The notes beneath the pieces are model-generated. The model did not search any database and had not been told where the DNA came from. It saw only the letters and a list, made by a program, of their open reading frames with translations. Positions 1 to 5,817 of a DNA stretch of 16,282 bases are shown here, in pieces. The stretch is from the NCBI GenBank assembly GCA_001916715.1, contig MNSZ01000046.1, positions 82,311 through 98,592 on the forward strand, in the 5' to 3' direction. Both the position numbers and the translations under genes were made by a program. Within the stretch, counting starts at the first letter, position 1. Every line of letters begins with the position of its first letter. This DNA is from Firmicutes bacterium CAG:24053_14. GTDB lineage: Bacteria > Bacillota > Clostridia > Oscillospirales > Oscillospiraceae.

Positions 1-18
1 AGCGTAGCGAGATTTTTC

Positions 19-91
19 GTGAAAACCTGTTTTCACAAAAAATGTGGCGTTTTTGAAGCGTGCAAAAAAGTCAAAGACTTTTTTGACACGC
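19..91. repeat. Two inverted repeats downstream of the GHKL regulator gene
   Basis: The first is an 8-bp perfect inverted repeat, GTGAAAAC (19-26) with GTTTTCAC (29-36). The second is a longer imperfect one at 58-91: GCGTG, CAAAAAAGTC, loop AAA, GACTTTTTTG, a bulged A, then CACGC. The second starts three bases after the stop codon of the minus-strand regulator and would form a roughly 15-bp hairpin in its transcript. It could end that transcript, because the 3' arm carries six T, but no clean U tract follows the stem. I see no gene in 1-93. Confidence 0.4.
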
Positions 92-93
92 TG

Positions 94-1104
94 TCAGTAT
101 ATAACATGGTTATACATTTTTGTGACATTTTCGTTCATGTTGATCGGAACGATAGTGATACCGGGGTGCTCATTATGGAACACGACAAAAACCTGATGCG
201 CAAATCCCTGCCCCATCCATTCAATTGAATCAAAATCCAAGATCACTTCCTCGAATTTTTCAAGTCGGTTGCATATTCTCTTTGCCTGCGAGCGCGACAC
301 CGGGGAGCCGTCAAATATATTCTTTAACGGGATCGTTGTTTTTGTAAAGCCGCCGTCAACGTTTGAGTACGCATCGAATATATCCTGCGAATTTTTCTTT
401 GATTTATTGGAAAGCGTCATGCTTACAAAAGTGCCTTTTGCCTCATTTGAAGTCATGCTCTCCAGCTCGCTGTCGTCATATTTATTGTTCGTAAACACTT
501 TACCATCCGAAACAATAATAAAAGTGTCCATCAATTTTGAGCTGAAAAATATTCCTTCGCCGGAGTGATTCTTTGCATCGGTGGTAAGCTTGCCTTTGAA
601 CAACTCACACACCGCGTCATCAAGCGTCGAAAATCCGAAGTGCTCTTTAATTTTCTCAAATATGCCGATGCCGTTATCGTATATGATAACTTCGGTTTCA
701 ACATAGCTTTGCATGACCACTATTTGAAGCTCTTCAGCCGCCGAATGATCAATGACATTATTGACCATTTCGCTGAATGTATACGCCCATATCTGCTGAA
801 CATTTGATGGCAATGACTTCAAATGCGGTTTCAGGCATTTGTTAAACACATCAATATCATTCTCAAGCTCATTGTCGGAACGGCGAAGACTATACATGTG
901 TTCCTTTTTCTTGAGCACATATTCACCGCGCTTTTTGCGTTCTATGATACCGTCATCCGCAAGCTTATTAATATATCTGTGGACTGTGTTTCTGTTTATA
1001 TCGAACGCTGCTGATACTGTTTGCGATAAATCAGGATCGCCGCTTTCTATTTTATCCAGGATATAATTTTCAATAGCACGCTTCTTTTCATCAGAAAACT
1101 TCAT
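94..1104 (-). CDS. Winged-helix / GHKL ATPase / STAS-like (DUF4325) fusion regulator
   Basis: The 336-residue protein has three parts. Residues 1-70 are a winged-helix DNA-binding domain (NRNTVHRYINKLADDGIIER). About 85-235 form a GHKL (HATPase_c) fold with an N-box E112-x3-N116-x3-H120, a G1 box DNGIGI (143-148) and a G2-like GEGIF (182-186). About 255-336 match the alternating pattern of STAS-like DUF4325, including 'VILDFDSIEWMGQGFAHQVF'. GHKL domains of anti-sigma kinases and STAS anti-sigma antagonists are normally separate proteins; here they are fused to a DNA reader. I chose the ATG at 1104 because GGGAGG lies 6 bases upstream; a start five codons earlier (1119) lacks a site. A perfect consensus promoter and an operator-like array sit directly upstream, suggesting autoregulation. 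The sensed signal is unknown. Domain assignment is by motif reading, with good confidence for HTH and ATPase and moderate for STAS-like. Confidence 0.85.
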   Translation of the reverse strand: MKFSDEKKRAIENYILDKIESGDPDLSQTVSAAFDINRNTVHRYINKLADDGIIERKKRGEYVLKKKEHMYSLRRSDNELENDIDVFNKCLKPHLKSLPSNVQQIWAYTFSEMVNNVIDHSAAEELQIVVMQSYVETEVIIYDNGIGIFEKIKEHFGFSTLDDAVCELFKGKLTTDAKNHSGEGIFFSSKLMDTFIIVSDGKVFTNNKYDDSELESMTSNEAKGTFVSMTLSNKSKKNSQDIFDAYSNVDGGFTKTTIPLKNIFDGSPVSRSQAKRICNRLEKFEEVILDFDSIEWMGQGFAHQVFVVFHNEHPGITIVPINMNENVTKMYNHVIY

Positions 1105-1127
1105 ATTAAGCCCTCCCATGCTATATT

Positions 1128-1156
1128 ATTATACTTATTATATTATTTATTGTCAA
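1128..1156 (-). promoter_or_regulatory. Consensus sigma-A promoter of the GHKL regulator gene
   Basis: Read on the minus strand, TTGACA (1156-1151) is followed by exactly 17 bases and then TATAAT (1133-1128), a perfect match at both boxes. The predicted start near 1121 gives a leader of about 17 bases before the ATG at 1104, just enough for the GGGAGG site. Such a strong core promoter suggests that control is by repression through the repeats just upstream. Confidence 0.85.
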
Positions 1157-1159
1157 GTT

Positions 1160-1214
1160 TTATTCGCTTTAGTTGCATTAGTTATTCGCTTTAAAAATTT
1201 TTAAAGCGAATAAC
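1160..1214. promoter_or_regulatory. Three-half-site operator array: 34-bp perfect palindrome plus one direct half-site
   Basis: Positions 1181-1214 are a perfect 34-bp palindrome, with left arm GTTATTCGCTTTAAAAA. The 12-mer TTATTCGCTTTA of its left arm (1182-1193) recurs in the same orientation at 1160-1171, four bases upstream of the -35 box of the regulator gene. The half-sites are spaced about 20 to 22 bp, close to two helical turns. The likely ligand is the winged-helix protein encoded downstream. The palindrome could also form a hairpin in a read-through transcript from the lysozyme gene. Confidence 0.65.
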
Positions 1215-1227
1215 TGCGCTTTGCCGC

Positions 1228-1261
1228 AAAAACCGCAGGCCGGATATCCGGTCTGCGGTTT
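1228..1261 (-). terminator. Rho-independent terminator of the GH25 gene
   Basis: The arms AAACCGCAGGCCGG (1230-1243) and CCGGTCTGCGGTTT (1248-1261) pair around ATAT with one mismatch in the minus-strand RNA. On that strand the stem ends in TTTTT (1232-1228). It begins five bases after the stop codon of the lysozyme-like gene. Confidence 0.8.
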
Positions 1262-1265
1262 CCTC

Positions 1266-2147
1266 TTATTTTTCAAACATCATGTTCAGGTCGCAGTCGG
1301 CGTTTATGCCGGGGACCGTGCCCTTGAAGCTGTACTGCCAGAACTCATGTGCATAGTAAAAGCACGGATAGGTGCTTATGCCGACGCACCAGAATGTGTA
1401 GTCCTCAAGCTGCGCAAGGTCATAGCCATAGTAGCCGGTATCATTATATATGTACACGCCGGCGTCGAAGCCTGCCGACTCTATCGTTTGGCAGAACTTA
1501 ACGGCGCAGGCCGTGAGCGTTTCGTTATCCAGCCCGTCCGTGCGCGCGGTGTCGCCCGATATGCGCTCCCAGTCAAAGAACACCGGCAGATCGAGCTTAC
1601 GGTCGCCGAGCAGGTCGAGCACGAATTTCGCCTCGGCTTCGGCCTCGTCCTCGCTTATCGCCTGCGAGAAGAAATACGCGCCCACACGAAGTCCGGCCGC
1701 CTTTGCGCCCTCGATGTTTTTAATGAAGTTATCGTCGGTATACAGCTCGCCGCTGCCGTAGTACATGCCGCCTGCGCGGACGATGGCAAAGCGCACGCCG
1801 CTGTCGTAGACCTGCTGCCAGTCGATATCGCCCTGATACGACGAAACGTCAACGCCGCGGCTGGCCTTGTATTCGCGTCCGGTGTAGGTCAGGTTTCCGC
1901 TCGCGTCGTTGATAAACTCGCTCTTGTCAAGATCGTTGAGCGCAACGCCGTCCTGGGGAGTTATCCACACATAGTCGTCGCCGTTGAACACCTCGACCAT
2001 GCCGTAGTACGGGTCTGCCTCACGCGCGGCCTGACGGCGCGACTGCACGAAGGCATACCCGGCCAAAAGCAGCGCCGCTATAAGGATCACTATGAAAACC
2101 GGCCTTATCCCACCGCGTTTTTTTGTTTTTCTCTTTGTATTTTTCAT
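1266..2147 (-). CDS. Membrane-anchored GH25 lysozyme-like protein
   Basis: The 293-residue protein has a basic N-terminus and one membrane segment (about 17-34) that works as signal anchor, a linker of about 60 residues, then a GH25 domain from residue 97 to the end. GH25 landmarks are visible: RGVDVSSYQGDIDW (97-110) with Asp100, and the catalytic Asp-x-Glu at D192-W-E194 ('VFFDWE'). The strand ends HEFWQYS and INADCDLNMM fit the last strands of the barrel. The family hydrolyses the beta-1,4 bond between N-acetylmuramic acid and N-acetylglucosamine in peptidoglycan. The anchor and isolated chromosomal position suggest a housekeeping wall-remodelling role rather than phage lysis. The start is the only good ATG before the basic stretch; its ribosome site (GGCGG) is weak and close. 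Its own terminator follows. Confidence 0.9.
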   Translation of the reverse strand: MKNTKRKTKKRGGIRPVFIVILIAALLLAGYAFVQSRRQAAREADPYYGMVEVFNGDDYVWITPQDGVALNDLDKSEFINDASGNLTYTGREYKASRGVDVSSYQGDIDWQQVYDSGVRFAIVRAGGMYYGSGELYTDDNFIKNIEGAKAAGLRVGAYFFSQAISEDEAEAEAKFVLDLLGDRKLDLPVFFDWERISGDTARTDGLDNETLTACAVKFCQTIESAGFDAGVYIYNDTGYYGYDLAQLEDYTFWCVGISTYPCFYYAHEFWQYSFKGTVPGINADCDLNMMFEK

Positions 2148-2183
2148 GCCGCCATTTTATCACGACATTAAACGACTGTAAAG

Positions 2184-2456
2184 TTAACAATCTTCTAACG
2201 ACGCCAGAAGATTCCTTCCGCCGTAGCTCAGCGCGCTTTTCAGACGCTCGCGGCCGCGCTTTATCGTGCGGCTGACGCTTGATATGTGAAGCCCCAGCTC
2301 GTCGGCGATATCCTGCATGGGCATCTGCTCGATATAGTACATGCCGATCAGCTGCCTCTGGCGCTTTGTAAGCTCCGAGTTTATCGCGCGGCGAAGTGCG
2401 CCGGCAGCGCCGCCGGACGCATCGGACACGAGCTTTATGTACTGGCGCAGAGCCAT
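2184..2456 (-). CDS. Small sigma-70 region 4-like HTH protein
   Basis: The 90-residue protein (from ATG 2456) consists of a helical N-terminus and a region-4-type helix-turn-helix, 'MPMQDIADELGLHISSVSRT' followed by IKRGRERLK. There is no region 2, so it cannot open a promoter like a full sigma factor; it may bind a -35-like element or the polymerase flap, or act as a simple DNA-binding regulator. I chose 2456 because AGGAGGA ends four bases upstream of this ATG. A longer reading from 2501 would overlap the preceding gene, and the ribosome site there is poorer. It is the second gene of a two-gene unit whose first gene ends 13 bases before this ATG. Sigma-like proteins of this size are common in Clostridia, including phage regions; the target is unknown. 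Confidence 0.75.
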   Translation of the reverse strand: MALRQYIKLVSDASGGAAGALRRAINSELTKRQRQLIGMYYIEQMPMQDIADELGLHISSVSRTIKRGRERLKSALSYGGRNLLASLEDC

Positions 2457-2469
2457 GTATTCCTCCTGC

Positions 2470-2712
2470 TTAGCAAACATATTGAGTTTTCTTTCCTGCA
2501 TTCATATCATCTCCGTAGTAATTTTCAAGGTAGCGCGAAACGGCTATCGTATCGCGCATCATGCTTGTGAGTATGGCGATCCGGCGGCGCAGGCGAAGCC
2601 TGTCGATCTCGCACATCGGCTCGCCCTCGAGCTTAAGGTTCAGCTCTTTTATTCTGCCCCGGCACAGCATTGCGCTGTCGCGGTATTCCGCGGAAAGTTC
2701 GCTGATTTTCAT
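2470..2712 (-). CDS. Small helical protein of unknown function, partner of the sigma-like gene
   Basis: The gene encodes 80 residues, mostly charged and helical, with a likely coiled-coil or helical hairpin (EIDRLRLRRRIAILTSMMRD) and no recognisable domain. The ATG at 2712 has GGGAGGAAACG directly upstream, while the longer frame starting at 2775 runs back over the promoter, so the shorter start is preferred. The stop is 13 bases before the favoured start of the sigma region-4-like gene, so the two are probably co-transcribed and translationally linked. A regulator/partner relation is plausible from this pairing, but nothing in the protein shows it. Confidence 0.65.
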   Translation of the reverse strand: MKISELSAEYRDSAMLCRGRIKELNLKLEGEPMCEIDRLRLRRRIAILTSMMRDTIAVSRYLENYYGDDMNAGKKTQYVC

Positions 2713-2737
2713 TCGTTTCCTCCCTGATATCGCAAAG

Positions 2738-2766
2738 AATAAAATAATTAAAATTTTTGTTGACAA
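2738..2766 (-). promoter_or_regulatory. Candidate promoter of the small helical protein / sigma-like pair
   Basis: On the minus strand, TTGTCA (2766-2761), 17 bases, then TTTATT (2743-2738). Both boxes are imperfect. The -35 box overlaps the -35 box of the tRNA promoter on the other strand, so the two divergent promoters would compete for polymerase. Confidence 0.4.
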
Positions 2767-2788
2767 ACCCTGCACTGTTTGCTATTAT
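2760..2788 (+). promoter_or_regulatory. Promoter of the tRNA operon
   Basis: TTGACA (2760-2765), 17 bases, TATTAT (2783-2788). The predicted start near 2795 is about 11 bases before the first tRNA, which fits a short 5' leader trimmed by RNase P. Confidence 0.8.
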
Positions 2789-2805
2789 ATTTGAGCCGGT
2801 ATCGT

Positions 2806-2881
2806 GCTGGTGTAGCTCAGTTGGTAGAGCAGCTGATTTGTAATCAGCAGGTCGGGGGTTCGAGTCCGTCCACCAGCTCCA
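2806..2881 (+). tRNA. tRNA-Thr (anticodon TGT)
   Basis: The 76-base tRNA has an acceptor stem GCTGGTG with CACCAGC, discriminator T2878 and an encoded CCA (2879-2881). The D arm contains GCTCAGTTGGTAGAGC, the anticodon stem GCTGA/TCAGC encloses loop TTTGTAA with anticodon TGT at 2839-2841, and the T arm reads GGGGGTTCGAGTCCGTC. It decodes ACA and other ACN threonine codons by wobble. It is the first tRNA of a two-tRNA operon. Confidence 0.95.
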
Positions 2882-2909
2882 CCTGTATTTAAATTTGCAT
2901 ATTGTATTT

Positions 2910-2994
2910 GGGGGATTTCCCGAGTGGCCAAAGGGGACAGACTGTAAATCTGCTGGCAATGCCTTCGGTGGTTCGAATCCACCATCCCCCACCA
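2910..2994 (+). tRNA. tRNA-Tyr (anticodon GTA)
   Basis: The 85-base class II tRNA has an acceptor GGGGGAT with ATCCCCC, discriminator A2991 and encoded CCA. The loop CTGTAAA carries anticodon GTA at 2944-2946. The long variable arm (TGGCAATGCCTTC region) and T loop TTCGAAT are typical of bacterial tRNA-Tyr. It lies 28 bases after tRNA-Thr and is followed at once by a terminator. Confidence 0.95.
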
Positions 2995-3039
2995 AAAGCA
3001 AAAATCCTGTTGACGAATGTCAATGGGATTTTTGCTTTT
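2994..3039 (+). terminator. Terminator of the tRNA operon
   Basis: The long stem AAAAGCAAAAATCC (2994-3007) pairs with GGATTTTTGCTTTT (3026-3039) and is extended by TGTTGAC/GTCAATG with wobble pairs around GAAT. The 3' arm is T-rich. It starts at the last base of the tRNA-Tyr CCA end, so the tail is presumably trimmed after transcription stops. Confidence 0.75.
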
Positions 3040-3041
3040 GT

Positions 3042-3151
3042 ACTATTCATTCTTCATTATTAATTATTAATCATTCATTTCAGGATTTTTGTAATGAATA
3101 GTGAATAATGAAGTCGCTTTGCTGATGAATAATGAATAATTGCAATTATTC
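3042..3151. repeat. AT-rich repeat patch upstream of the four-helix-bundle gene
   Basis: The arms ACTATTCATT (3042-3051) and CTTCATTATT (3052-3061) recur as reverse complements at 3093-3102 and 3104-3113, in the order A B ... A' B'. A further TGAATAATGAAT-type copy ends in the perfect palindrome GAATAATTGCAATTATTC (3134-3151). From memory, such TGAATAATGAA tracts often accompany four-helix-bundle genes; the sequence shows only the repeats, and a small mobile cassette is inference. Confidence 0.55.
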
Positions 3152-3168
3152 GGCGTTTCTGATATAAT
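3140..3168 (+). promoter_or_regulatory. Promoter of the four-helix-bundle gene
   Basis: TTGCAA (3140-3145), 17 bases, TATAAT (3163-3168). The -35 box lies inside the palindrome at 3134-3151. The predicted start near 3175 leaves only about 11 bases before the GTG chosen as start codon. Confidence 0.6.
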
Positions 3169-3185
3169 CTAACATGGTGATGCCT

Positions 3186-3539
3186 GTGAAAGACAACATT
3201 CTTATAGATAAGTCGATCGCCTTTGCTGCGAGTATAATAAAGCTTAATCAATACCTCGTTCAATCGAAGAAAGAGAGCGTTATATCAAAACAGATCGTTC
3301 GCTCCGGAACAAGCATCGGCGCTAACATAAACGAAGCCAACTACGGGCACAGCCGTGCAGACTTTATTTCAAAACTCCACATTGCTTTAAAGGAGACGGC
3401 CGAGACCGAGTATTGGCTCAGGCTCCTGCAAATGTCCGAATACATTAACGGCGAACTCAGCGCTTCTCTTCTGCAAGACTGTTTGGAGATCAAGCGCATT
3501 CTCGTAGCTTCCATCAACACCGCAAAGTCAACGGAATAA
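3186..3539 (+). CDS. Four-helix-bundle protein (S23 / Avd-like family)
   Basis: The 117-residue protein matches the four-helix-bundle family (TIGR02436) known from proteins encoded in 23S rRNA intervening sequences and related to the Avd accessory factor of diversity-generating retroelements. Family hallmarks are the start KDNILIDKSIAFAASIIKLN, the central QIVRSGTSIGANINEA and the later FISKLHIALKETAETEYWL. I chose GTG 3186 because the family normally begins at this Lys-Asp-Asn segment and GGTGATG lies just upstream; the ATG at 3174 would put four extra residues in front and sits at the predicted transcription start. No reverse transcriptase or template repeat is in the window, so a retroelement role is not supported. 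Its biochemical role outside those systems is not established. Confidence 0.85.
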   Translation: MKDNILIDKSIAFAASIIKLNQYLVQSKKESVISKQIVRSGTSIGANINEANYGHSRADFISKLHIALKETAETEYWLRLLQMSEYINGELSASLLQDCLEIKRILVASINTAKSTE

Positions 3540-3560
3540 AACTCCCCATGAGGTGAAACC

Positions 3561-3980
3561 ATGAACAACTCACTTGACCGTTTTCTTATAGCTCAGGAGC
3601 ACTCTTACGACACCGCGCTGCGCGAGATACGCTCGGGGCGCAAGCGCAGCCACTGGATGTGGTACATCTTTCCGCAGATCGCCGGCCTCGGCATGAGCTA
3701 CACGGCTCAGCTTTACGCGATAAAGGACATCGAGGAAGCACGGCAGTACATCGCCCACCCCGTGCTCGGCGCGCGCCTGATCGAGATATCGCAGGCGCTC
3801 CTCACCCTCGACTGCTCCGACGCAACTGCCGTCATGGGTTACCCGGACGATCTCAAGCTCAGATCATGCATGACGCTGTTTGCGCAGGTGTCGGACGATC
3901 CCATGTTCGACGCCGTTCTCGCGAAATTCTACGGCGGCACGGCGGATGCTCGCACACTTGAGCTGCTGTCTCTTACCTAA
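3561..3980 (+). CDS. DUF1810 family protein
   Basis: The 139-residue protein is of normal length for DUF1810. Recognisable blocks are the start LDRFLIAQEHSYDTALREI, the conserved SHWMWYIFPQIAGLG (about 30-44), AQLYAIKDIEEARQYIAHPVLGARL (about 49-73) and DDLKLRSCMTLFAQVSDDPMFDAVLAKFYGG (about 95-125). The family is a compact helical cytoplasmic domain whose biochemical activity I do not know. AGGTGA (3551-3556) five bases before the ATG supports the start. It lies 21 bases after the four-helix-bundle gene on the same strand and is probably co-transcribed, although a shared function is not evident. Confidence 0.85.
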   Translation: MNNSLDRFLIAQEHSYDTALREIRSGRKRSHWMWYIFPQIAGLGMSYTAQLYAIKDIEEARQYIAHPVLGARLIEISQALLTLDCSDATAVMGYPDDLKLRSCMTLFAQVSDDPMFDAVLAKFYGGTADARTLELLSLT

Positions 3981-4020
3981 TGCGCACAAATTAACAGAAA
4001 ATTTACACGTCTTTTTCTCA

Positions 4021-4060
4021 ATATCCGCGAATTGACTTTTGGTCGGTTGGCGGATATAGT
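4021..4060 (+). promoter_or_regulatory. Promoter and overlapping inverted repeat of the permease gene
   Basis: TTGACT (4032-4037), 17 bases, TATAGT (4055-4060) form the promoter. An 8-bp inverted repeat brackets it: ATATCCGC (4021-4028) and GCGGATAT (4050-4057), the second arm covering most of the -10 box. A dimeric repressor bound to both arms would block the promoter. No regulator gene is adjacent. Confidence 0.65.
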
Positions 4061-4083
4061 TTTATCTGTTGTTTTTCGGGACT

Positions 4084-4108
4084 GAGCGGCACTTCGCTGC
4101 CTCGGCTC
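4084..4108 (+). promoter_or_regulatory. Hairpin in the permease mRNA leader
   Basis: The leader (about 4067-4144) can fold GAGC+GGCA (4084-4091) with TGCC (4098-4101) and GCTC (4105-4108), leaving loop CTTCGC and a TCG bulge. I could not match it to a purine riboswitch or another known aptamer. AGGAG (4134-4138) precedes the ATG by six bases. Confidence 0.35.
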
Positions 4109-4144
4109 CAAAATTTTGTTCTGAAAGACAAAAAGGAGCGCAAA

Positions 4145-5566
4145 ATGGAAAAGATCTTCAAGCTGAAGGAAAACGGCACCACCGCGCGCACAGAGATAGT
4201 CGCCGGTCTTACCACCTTCATGACAATGGCTTATATCATTGCCCTCAACCCCAACCTGCTGACCAACTTCGCGACCGGCACTCCGCTGTGGAACGCTGTA
4301 TTCATGGCAACGTGCATAGCCTCCGCCATCGGCATGCTCGTCATGGCCTTTGCCGCGAACAAGCCTTTCGCAATGGCTCCCGGCATGGGCCTGAACAGCT
4401 TCTTCGCCGTCGTCGTTGCAAACATCGCAACGTTCACCGGCCTGAGCTACGAGGAAGCCTTCCCTGCCGCAATGTGCATCATCCTTGTCGAGGGCGTTTT
4501 CTTCGTCATCCTCACGCTTTTCTCCATCCGCGAAAAGATCGTTGAGGCCATTCCCTTCGGCATCCGCATCGGCATCACCCCGGCCATCGGCCTTATGCTG
4601 CTCAACGTCGGCTTCGGCTCGAACGCCGGCCTTTACAGTGAAAAGGGCGGCCCGTTCTACGTTCTGTCCACCTTCTTCGGAAGCCTCACCCCGTCGGTAG
4701 CGCGCGACACCGTCGGCAGCGCGTATCCGCAGCTGGTGCTCTACGTTGTCACCATGCTCGTCGGCGTATTCGCCATCGTCATCCTCAGCCACCACAAGGT
4801 CAAGGCATCCGTCATTCTCGGCATGCTCATCTCCTGCATCGTTTACTGGGGCGGCAGCTTCATTTTCCTGGACACCAATCCGTTTGAGTCCCTTGCCACC
4901 GCATCCTTCGTTCCCCCTCTCGGCGATATGCTCGACACCACCTTCTTCAAGTTTGACTTCAAGACCTTCATAAGCATCGGCTGGTTCACCGCCGTTGCCC
5001 TTATCATCACCTTCTGCATGATCGACATGTTCGACACCATCGGCACCCTCGTCGGCACCGCCGCACGCGCAAACATGCTCGATAAGGACGGCAAGATGCC
5101 CAAGATGAAGGAAGCTCTGCTGGCAGACGCCGTCGGCACCGTAGCAGGCGCATGCACCGGCACCTCCACCGTCACCACCTTCATCGAGTCCGGCTCCGGC
5201 GTTGAGGCCGGCGGCCGCACGGGTCTTACCGCTCTGACCACCGCTGTCATGTTCCTGCTGTGCATGTTCATCGCGCCTATCGCAGCTCTCATCCCGGCTC
5301 CGGCAACGAGCGCCGCACTTATCTATGTCGGCATCCTCATGCTCAGCGGCCTCAAGAACGTCGATTGGGACGATATCCTTCAGGTCATCCCCGTTGCGCT
5401 TATGCTCATCTTCATGCCCATCACCGGCTCGATCGGCCACGGCATCGGCATGGCGCTGATCTCCTACTCCGTCGTTGCCGCGTTCACCGGCAAGGCAAAG
5501 GAGGTCTCGATCCTGACCTATGTGCTTTCGGCACTGTTCCTCGCAAAGTTCTTCATCATAGTTTAA
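4145..5566 (+). CDS. NCS2 family purine (guanine/hypoxanthine-type) permease
   Basis: The 473-residue integral membrane protein is of the AzgA/PbuG branch of the NCS2 nucleobase transporters, which use an ion gradient to import guanine, hypoxanthine or adenine. Evidence: the N-terminal TARTEIVAGLTTFMTMAYII (about 13-32), PFAMAPGMGLNSFFAVVV (about 78-95), PFGIRIGITPAIGLMLLNVG (about 138-157) and the signature DMFDTIGTLVGTAARANMLD followed by 'ALLADAVGTVAGACTGTSTV' and TFIESGSGVEAGGRTGLTAL. These are the half-helix and substrate-site segments of the family. About 12 to 14 hydrophobic segments are visible. It stands alone with its own promoter, operator-like repeat, structured leader and a hairpin after the stop, so it is probably controlled by purine supply. 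Substrate choice within purines cannot be read from sequence. Confidence 0.93.
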   Translation: MEKIFKLKENGTTARTEIVAGLTTFMTMAYIIALNPNLLTNFATGTPLWNAVFMATCIASAIGMLVMAFAANKPFAMAPGMGLNSFFAVVVANIATFTGLSYEEAFPAAMCIILVEGVFFVILTLFSIREKIVEAIPFGIRIGITPAIGLMLLNVGFGSNAGLYSEKGGPFYVLSTFFGSLTPSVARDTVGSAYPQLVLYVVTMLVGVFAIVILSHHKVKASVILGMLISCIVYWGGSFIFLDTNPFESLATASFVPPLGDMLDTTFFKFDFKTFISIGWFTAVALIITFCMIDMFDTIGTLVGTAARANMLDKDGKMPKMKEALLADAVGTVAGACTGTSTVTTFIESGSGVEAGGRTGLTALTTAVMFLLCMFIAPIAALIPAPATSAALIYVGILMLSGLKNVDWDDILQVIPVALMLIFMPITGSIGHGIGMALISYSVVAAFTGKAKEVSILTYVLSALFLAKFFIIV

Positions 5567-5581
5567 TAGCTTAATAGTGTT

Positions 5582-5785
5582 TCAGCTTACCGGCGTTCCG
5601 TAAGGGCGCCGGTAATTTATTACCCTGCTGCCGACAAGGCCTGCCCTTTCATATCGGTCAAGCTCCGAAAACAGCGCGTCAAAGCAATCTGCGCAGATAT
5701 ATTCGCCCTCCCACGAGAACATCTCCTCTCCGTTTTCAAACATCAGGCGGCACTGCGCGCAATACGCGCTGTATTTGTATCTCAT
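5582..5785 (-). CDS. Small zinc-ribbon-like protein with two CxxC motifs
   Basis: The 67-residue protein contains CAQC near the start and CADC about 25 residues later, a spacing that could bind one zinc ion as a treble-clef or ribbon knuckle; the rest is charged and short. I do not recognise a family. The start is uncertain: ATG 5785 has GGAGAG about 12 bases upstream, while ATG 5797 has the same GGAGAG directly against it and TTG 5809 has no site. The promoter at 5842-5870 supports expression on this strand. The 3' end overlaps the hairpin that may terminate the permease transcript, so the two genes are convergent and share sequence. Confidence 0.6.
   Translation of the reverse strand: MRYKYSAYCAQCRLMFENGEEMFSWEGEYICADCFDALFSELDRYERAGLVGSRVINYRRPYGTPVS
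5587..5615 (+). terminator. Hairpin after the permease gene, possible terminator
   Basis: TTACCGGCG (5587-5595) and CGCCGGTAA (5607-5615) pair perfectly around an 11-base loop, and the plus strand continues TTTATTA. The U tract is poor. The stem also encodes the last residues of the convergent small CxxC protein. Confidence 0.45.
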
Positions 5786-5817
5786 ATCCAAGTGCATCTC
5801 TCCAAACAAGATATTTT

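Noticed and set aside
1221..2171. 316-codon plus-strand open frame opposite the GH25 gene
   Set aside because: The minus strand encodes a GH25 domain with catalytic Asp-x-Glu; the plus-strand frame even includes the terminator stem and has no motif.
2806..2994. tRNA genes as integration site of the phage module
   Set aside because: The module lies more than 4.5 kb away behind gdhA, and no duplicated tRNA 3' end is seen near 7557 or at the right edge.
3186..3539. Diversity-generating retroelement suggested by the Avd-like protein
   Set aside because: No reverse transcriptase and no template/variable repeat pair are seen anywhere in the window.
4061..4144. Purine riboswitch in the permease leader
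   Set aside because: The conserved purine-aptamer junction and loop sequences are absent; only a simple bulged hairpin is present.
3977..5440. 487-codon open frame on the minus strand opposite the NCS2 permease
   Set aside because: Its product is a low-complexity Asp/Glu/Gly/Ala/His-rich string typical of the antisense of a GC-rich membrane protein gene; it has no domain and the plus-strand frame is a clear permease.
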